Source of the DNA: Candidatus Aenigmatarchaeota archaeon
GTDB taxonomy: Archaea > EX4484-52
Direction: 5' to 3'
DNA length: 56,025 nucleotides
Assembly (NCBI GenBank): GCA_023137195.1
Contig: JAGLPV010000006.1
Location: forward strand, 1 to 56,025
The notes below the pieces were generated by a model. The model did no database searches. It was not told the DNA's origin and saw only the letters and a program-made list of their open reading frames with translations. Position numbers and translations under genes: made by a program. The stretch's first letter is position 1. Each line of letters opens with the position of its first letter. Shown piece after piece: positions 40,701 through 49,700 of this stretch.

Positions 40701-43700
40701 ACTATCAACAGAGAATATTACAGTAAACGGCACTGCGAATTTCTTCTATGACGGAAGTCCTGTCCAGAACAGGTCTGTTGGCATTTATATTGATGATGAA
40801 CCGGTCACATTAGACTGGTGGAATTCAACTTTCCAGAAAAAGAAAGAGCTACAGATAAACAACACAGATATAAAAGTCGCAAACTATTCCTTGCTCTTAA
40901 ATATAACCTATGATTCTGACATGAACTCAGACTTCTCTGACCTAAGATTCACAAACAGTTCAGAAGATGAAGAATTATCCTACTGGATAGAAAGTAAAGT
41001 CGACAGTTCATATGCAGACATTTGGGTAAAGATTCCCTGCTCTCTAACCAACACGACAAATACAACAATCTATATGTATTATAAAAACACTACAGAAGTA
41101 TCGACCGAAAGCAACATCAAGACAGCATTTTTAATTGGTGATGATTTCGAGGATGGGACATTAGATGCATGGAATATAAATCTTGATGGCGCAACAATTG
41201 GCGTGAAACAATATTCAAATAATAATTATGTAGCATATATAAAAGATAGTGGTGGATCATTAAGATCTCATGTAACACAGATGACTACTATATCCTCAGA
41301 ATATGTTATTGAAGTTGAAGTAAATCAGACTGGTAATAATGCAGTTGGTGTTGGTCAAGTAGAATCATTAGGAAATGTTCCAATTTTACCATTATATCAA
41401 ACTTACGATGGAATTGCATATATACATGATGGTGTTGACCAGCAAGAAGGAAGTGCATGCTGTACTTTTGATATATTCAATTCATGGGAAGCAGTTCAAA
41501 CAGGTACATCATGGGAACTCTTTGTTAATGATGTTTCAAAAGCAACAAACACAGGAACAGCAAGCGCAAAACAAGGATTTGGTTTTATGGGTAGTGATGG
41601 GGGAGCTGGTGATTTTGATAATTTTAGAGTACGAAAATACCTCTCATCAACTCCAACCTCATCATTCGGATTAGAACAATCCAGCGCATTAGTCCAGACC
41701 GATTCAAATGGAAACTACGGAAAAACATTCCCCGCCCCAACACAAATAGGAACCCACATAATAAAAATCAACCTCACAGACTCAACAGGCAACCTCCAAG
41801 GCACAAACCAAACCCAGGTAGAAGTCTGGGCGCCAACAATAGTAAACTATACAACCACCACAACATACAACACAAATACAGACTACAACATAACCGGATA
41901 CTACTGGAGAACAGACACAACCAATCCAATACAGGGACTGATAAACACAACAATATACAACAACACATACTCAATCTCAAAAACCTGCGAAAATACCGAA
42001 TGCCTAAAAACATTCACAATAGGACCAACAGGGGAATTAATAGGCGGAAACTACACAGTAAACATAACCGCCAACAACAACTCCGCATACTACATGCCAA
42101 ACTCAACCCAGTACAACATATACCTAGAAGAGCCCAAAGCCACGGGAACCCTGAACGCCGACAACAAGATAATAGCAGACATGACATATGGAATAGACTA
42201 TTCATTCAACCAGACAATAACACTAAACAACACCCATAAAGCAAAAATGCACACCCCAACCATAGCAGAACTGATTAACTACATTGGATGCAGCGAAATC
42301 AAATCCATTGAAAATCTGACATCCATGAACTGTTCAGACACACCGGTAAACTCCGCATGCTCTGTCAAGTTCAACGTAACCGTTACAGGCAGTGCATGCT
42401 CTCAACCACCATGCCCGATAGGATGTCTTGACTGGAATTCCAGCTGGATAAACAACGACAACACCGGAAGTTCAACCACCAACACAGATTATTTAGTATA
42501 TGTCAGCGGCAACCCAGACATGAATCTTTCCAAATATTTAATCAACATAACCGACAACATAGGAACAACCAACACAACGTCAATCAGTGTAGATAACATA
42601 GGAAATGAGAAACTGGGAGAAAGTAGCAACCCATCAAATAGCATATTCGTAGATTACATAAACCAGACGATGCCTTCTTCATGGATACAATTCTATTCAA
42701 CCGCCGCCCAGTGGAATGATGCAAACGACTACTGGGACTACCTGAACACCGAATACGGCTACACTCTCCAGGTAAACATAACAGCGGACAATTACACAGC
42801 AGGGACCTACACAGGAATCATAAACATAACATCTTACCGCCTCGGCAGTATCCAGACCTACAAAGAAATCAACGTCAGCATTACAATATCACCCGGATTG
42901 GCATTATCACAGGACTCGATAAACCACACAGAATACATCGGCACATCAAACATAACAAACATATCTGTGCAAAGCACAGGAAATTCACCAGTAACAAACA
43001 TCACAATAAATTACATCCTTGGAACACTTCCCGCAGAATGGATAGATTTTGCTTCCATAGAAGCAGGATGGAACGACACCTTAAATTCATTCAACAGCAT
43101 AACAGAATACACAAGCAAGATATTATCAGTAAACATAACCGCTCTGGACTACACTCCCGGCACATACACAGGAAAAATAAACCTAACAACAAATGAAAAC
43201 CTATACCGGACAATAAATGTTTCAACAACAATCACCCCGGCAATAAACACAACAATCAATTCAATCAACATCACCCAAAACATAAGCCATGCACAATCCA
43301 TATGCCCAAAAATACAAAGCACAGGCAATGCCCCGTTAACAAACATAACCATAGTACTAACAAACAGCACAATCCCATCAGGATGGCTGACAATAAATTC
43401 AACAGCACCAGAATGGAACCAGTCAACAAGCAGTTTCACAAGAATAACAGAAGAGACAAACAGAACATTAAACATAACAATTAAGGCGACAAGCTATATC
43501 CAGGGCACCTACACCGGAATATTAAACATCACCTCCTACGAAAACCAGAACACCCAAATAAACCTGAGCATAACAATAAATCCAAATGCCACAACATATA
43601 ATTTACAAAGAAACAACGAGCACGGAGAGATTATAGAACTATACCACATAATAAACTCAACAGGAAACACGCCATTGCTAAATGCAAACGCCACATACAT

Positions 43701-46700
43701 AGAATCAACCCTTCCGGCAAGCTGGCTGACCTTAAAATACGAATCACAGAATGGCAGTTCAGTAGATGCAGGAAACATAACAGAAAACTCGCACAAAAAC
43801 ATTACAGTAGAAATTACAATCCCTGAGTACCAAGACCCGGGAATCTATACAGGATACATAAACACAACATTCGACAACGAACCAACACAACAAATAATAG
43901 TCAGCCTGACAGTAAATACAAATTCCTCGTGGTTTTTAGAACCCATTGTCAATAAGACAAACATGTTCCTCCTGAGTGAATCAGGAGTGATAGGAAATGT
44001 CACGATAAAAAATACAGGAAACATCCCTCTAAATTACACCATAATCTACGACACCAATGCAGTATGCGACAGTTATACCTGTATGGGAAGCACAGCACAG
44101 TACAACCCAGCTTACGTATATGTCGCCAAGAACAGTACCCATGTATTCGGGGTATGGCAGCAGGGCACAAGCAGTACAAAGACAAATGCGCAGATAGAAG
44201 TCAACGTCACAAATTCAACCGGGACGCCGCAATACTCGCTTGCATACATGTTCTGGAATATAACAAATGCCCCTCCTGTCCTAATAAACCTAACAACTCT
44301 TCCAAAAAACTATGTTGAACTAGACCAATCAATCACACTATATGCAATAATATCTGACGATGAAAACGAATTGCCAACAACAGGAATGAACCTAAGCTCA
44401 GTTTACTTCAATGTTACAGACCCATCAGGATACATCTATCACATAGACAACAATTCAATATCTTATGTAGATGATGGCGACCATGAAGGAAATGAGCAGG
44501 ACAGGAAAAAATTCAACCACACATTTACAAACACATCCATGTCAGGCATCCACAACCTGACAGTCTACATAAAAGACAAATCAAACAACGAGATAAACAT
44601 CTCATTATTCCAGTTCAACGTAATCGGGACGACAGACATTAGCATAACCGCAGCAGCCCCTCCAACAGCCCAGAATGTAACAATTCTTCACGGCGAAAAC
44701 CTGACAATACCAGTAAACATAACAAATACCGGACAGTCAGTCGCATACAATATCACAATAACAGGAACATTTGGAAGCGGAGCAGAATCATGGACCGTAT
44801 GGAACAAGACATACACAAACATAACAGAAACCCAGGCAATACAGGAAAACATAACAATAACAGTTGCCTCAACAACTGTCGCAGGAAATTACCAGTTCAC
44901 TCCAAAAGTCACATGGAATCAGCCAAATTCATCTTTATATGAAAACACAACTAGCTCTCCATTAACCGTAAATGTAGCAGAGAATCCTGAAATAATACCG
45001 CAAACTCAGGTAGAAGAGTCAATGAATCATGGAGAACAAAAGTTAATCAACATCCCTGTAAATTCAACAGGAAACGATGACTACGACTTACCCTCATTTT
45101 ATATTGTTGAAGGAACAGCATCAGGATGGGTATGTTTCAGCAATTACTGTTCAAACAGCGGAACAACCACCTACTCTTTCTGGACCGAACTGATGAAGGG
45201 AAGCTCATATAATCTCCCGGTTTACCTGGAAGTTCCTCAAGGAACAGTTCCGGGAAACTACACATCACAAATTGAAATAAATTCAACTTCCTATGCCTCT
45301 TCAAGATATAAAACAGTAAATATAACAATAACAGTTCTGGATGACAGGAACTGGACCGTCTCCGAACCATACAACCACACTTCATTTGACCTGAACACCC
45401 CTGGCATTATAAAGATAATAACAGTAAACAGCACAGGAAATATCGGGACAAACTTCACAATAAATTACACCAACTGGTCGAATACCAACTATCACGCATA
45501 CTCGGGAATTTTCAACGAGAGCCAGAACAATTCGGGAACTCTCGTCAATCCAAAAAGCGTTTACATTGGACCAAACGAGGCAAAGAACATAACAATATAC
45601 CAAAATGGTCACTATGCAGGTTTAGAGAACATAGGCATAAACATAAGCATTTCAAATTCATCGGCATCCCCAAACACAAGAACAATACTGACAAGATTCA
45701 ACCTAACAGAAGCATCACCACAGATAACAGGTATAACATTCTTCAACAATTCCTATGTAGAACTAAACAATACAATAGGCATAAAAATAATCGCATTAGA
45801 TGACGCGGCATTAAATATAAGCACAATGAAATTAAATATTACCTATCCCGACAATTCATCAATACTGGTATCCCCTCAATACACAACTCAAAACCAGACC
45901 GCCTACGGAAAATACATCAAAATGAATTACACTTATCTTTTCAATTCAACAGCCATTGCAGGAACATACACAGCAGCAGCAAATCTTTACGATGAATTCG
46001 GGTATTGGGTGCAGTCACCAGGATATGATTTTTCTGTAATCGGCTCAACAAGTTTCACCATAACGCCAAATGAATCATCTTATTCCATAGACGGCATCAG
46101 CCAGGCATTGAGCAATAACCTGACAATCCCAATAAATGTAACAAATACAGGACAGGTAACAGCTTACAATGCAGTCCTCACAGGTTTTTCAAGTTCAAAT
46201 GCAAGCCAATGGACAATCCATAACAAATCCCTCGGGAATATTTCGGCCTCTTCCAACATACAGACCAACATAACAATAACCGTCAAAAACACAACATGGC
46301 CCGGAGAATATCAATTCACGCCAAAAGTCACATGGCAGCAGCCAAACGGCAGCAGTCAGCAACAAACAACATCTACTGTTTCCATCATAGTAGAGTCCAA
46401 CAAGACAATAGTATTTGAAGAATATAACTCAAATTTCACAATCCGGCATGGAGAAACTAATTCAAGCCAGATAAAGATAAGTGCAATAGGAAATGACAAT
46501 GTAACATTAATACAATTATTCAGGCAATATCCATCAAACCTGACTGTGACCTTAAACGAAACAGAATTCTCAGCCATAACAGCAGGTCAGTCAGAATACG
46601 TACAACTAAACGTAAGCACTGCTTCAGGATCCCCCAACAACACATATCAGTTTGACATAGAATTATACGCAAACAACAGCCTGCAAAAAACATATGATTT

Positions 46701-49700
46701 TAATGTAGAGATTCCTGCATCTTTTTCATGGGAAAAAAGCACAAATGAGACAACTCTAAACGGTGTTTCAAACCAGAATGCAATGGACACAAGCCTTTCT
46801 GTCACAAACACAGGAAACAATCCAATAGACTTTACCTTTGCGCTTGTAGGGAACGTAACATCTTCAGGCATTATGGAATTGGCAGAAACTTCTCAAACAA
46901 TCCAGCCTCTCGACTCTTATCAAATCCAACTCAATCACACAGCCAATTATGAAAACGCCTATTATGAAGGAACACTCCAGGTAAAAAACACAACCTATTC
47001 AGAAAATATAAAAATCAAGTACCACTCCTACATAGCAGAGTTAAACATCATAAACATCACCCCTAACTACAACATAATCTCCCCGGGCAACATCAACATA
47101 ACAACACAATTCACATTTGGTTCCAATAATATTACAGAGAACACAACTTACACAATAAAAATAAACAACACAAACTGCACCGCCATACAAAACACAACAC
47201 AAGGAGGATATATTGCCCACACCTGCGCAACGCCATCAGTACCGGACGGCAGATACCACGACATAGAAGCTATAGCAGACTACACATGGGAAACAGGCAT
47301 CATAAGAGTCACTCAGACAAATACAAGCGCAGTATATTACAAAGATATAACTGCGCCAACAATAACCCTTGCAAACACATCCGTATCAGATATAGAAATA
47401 ACTACAAACATAACCATAAACTTCACAGCAACAGACAATCTTGCAGTAGATACAAGACAAATAACTCTTTACTATCCAAACTCAACACAATACCAGTCAA
47501 AAACATTAACCTCCGGTTCAACAACAGTGGCGATTCCAACAACAATAGGCACATACACAATAAACTACACAGTAAACGACACAACAGGAAACACAAACTC
47601 CACAGCAACTACTTTCGAAGCATACGAATGGAAAAACTTTTCCGGCTATTTGCTGGATTTAGATGGAGTTGTAGTGCCGACATCTTTTGAGATATCAGAC
47701 AACGGAACAATTCTTCATTCCTTTTCCACAAACACAAGTGGCTATTACAACGCAACAGTAAAAAGAAAGACTTACGATTTAAAGATGAGTTTCCTTGATG
47801 CAAATGTAACAATGGAAGATGTAGATTTCTCCGGTACACCTTCTGATTTCATAGACATCGATACCCCCCTTCTGGGAGATTTTGGTTTCGGGGAAACATT
47901 TACCGTAATAAAAGGATTTGCAATAAATACAAGCATTTCTAATTCCGGTTCCATAACATACACATATACCTCGGAGGATGTCGGAGCCCTTTCAACAGAC
48001 TATCTTGAAATTTACAGGTGCACCAACTGGAATTATGGTGATGTAAGTTGCAACGGCATTCTGGCAGAGATAACAGACACAAAGAACAAGGCGCAAAAAA
48101 AGCTCAATGCTTCCTTTTCTTCATTGACAGCGATTGTTTTAGTCCACAAACCACCCGCAGAACAACCAGAAATGACAATCCCATCCACAAATATGGTTGT
48201 TTATGCAAACCATGGAGAGCAGAAGAACGCAACGCTTACAATTCAGTCCACAGGATCAGTCCAGCTTTCAAACATTATGTTTACCTGTTCAAGCGGTAAC
48301 GTATGCACTCTCTTTTCATTAGCAGGAGACACAATAGTCGGTCTGGATGCAGGCGCCTCTTACGATGCGCCACTGACAATGAACATACCTCAATACACCG
48401 CCCCCGGAGCATACACAGGGCAACTGGTTGTTTCCTCCAACCAGCAGTCAGTATATGCCCAGGAAAAGACAATTGATGTAACCGTTAATGTAGTGGAAAA
48501 CAGCAATTTTTCAATAGACAACACACAAAACAACATCTCGGCAGGAGCAAACGCGCAAGGACAACTTTCAACAATAACAATAACCAACATAGCAAACGCG
48601 CAAAAGACATATTCATTAACCCAAAACTCAACAATTATAAACCCATCCACAAGTTCCTTAATCCTGGCAAAAAACACAAGCGATTCTATATCCTTAAATT
48701 ACACCGCTCCAAACACAACAGGACTCTACACTGCAACACTAAACATAAGCACAAACAGTATATATAATATATTGAACTTCACGATAAACATAACATTCAT
48801 GATAAACACCATCACAATAAACAAGACAACCAACATTTCAGCAGGAGATGTTTTATTGATAAACACATCCATTTACCCGGACACCACCCCCGCATACAGC
48901 GTATTGGTAGACAATCAAACATGCCGGATAATCAATTACACCCAGTACACCATAACATGCATTGCTCCAAATATAACAGCCGCAATGTCGCACAACCTGA
49001 CAGTATCTACAACAGGATTTAACGTCACAGCATATAAGACAAGCGATATTTCCTATATAGACACACTCCCACCTCTCGTAGAGCAAAACATAACTTCCGC
49101 ATTTATAAACTCAACCACAAACATAAACGTGACACTCACAGATCAAAACAATATAACCGGAATAAATGTCTCGATATCTTATCCAAATGGAACATTATTA
49201 AACACAACACAACTACAAATCATCAACAACACAGGAGCAAACTTTAATTTCACAGGAGACCGGAAAGGAGATTACATATTCCTATACAACGCATGCGACA
49301 ATTTAACAAATTGCGGAAACACAAGCTATTACTTTGAAGTATACGAAAACATAAATTTCACGACTAACATCACCACAGACGTTGCTATATATGCAAATTT
49401 CTACAGACCGGAAAAAGAATTTACATCTGGTTCATTGTTAAAATCAATAACAATTGATTCTGACGGCGAATACAACACATCAACCCAGATACACGACAGG
49501 GCATACGATTTAGAAGTATATACTTCCTCAAGCAACAACATCAAAATGGAAAATGTCAACATGACAAGATACAACAACAACTTCATCGAACAAATGACAA
49601 CAGTTTCAGGAAGCCAGATGGGAGCCATACCATACAGCAATTATTCCTCCGTAACACCAATCTCAGGCATCGCAGTAAAAACAAATATAACCACTTCAAG

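Larger units (their letters stand above)
21640..41660 (+). repeat. Array of eleven DUF2341 modules with LamG-like inserts and Ig-like linkers
   Basis: Each module starts WWN(S/T)TF-(K/R)KK-IQINNTD and continues to ADVWVKIP and TNTTIYMYY. Starts: 21640, 23017, 24814, 26323, 27823, 29320, 30841, 34297 (variant TWKYRKAITI), 35875, 37399 and 40816. Spacing is usually about 1.5 kb. After most modules comes a unique segment of about 180 residues beginning with a DDFED-like motif, resembling LamG/concanavalin-like lectin domains. Linkers are of two kinds: type A (QTDSNGQYNYTFTASQYAG ... VWANITKPTGSELVQLSGSV) and type B (FNLSDSDTQMNNILNP ... HIGSSVWHTNE). Type B follows modules 5, 9 and (in variant form) 10, and also the kelch region. 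Confidence 0.85.

Noticed and set aside
21640..41660. Regularly spaced repeats considered as a CRISPR or satellite array
   Set aside because: Period is about 1.5 kb, repeats are in frame and encode protein domains; not a CRISPR.
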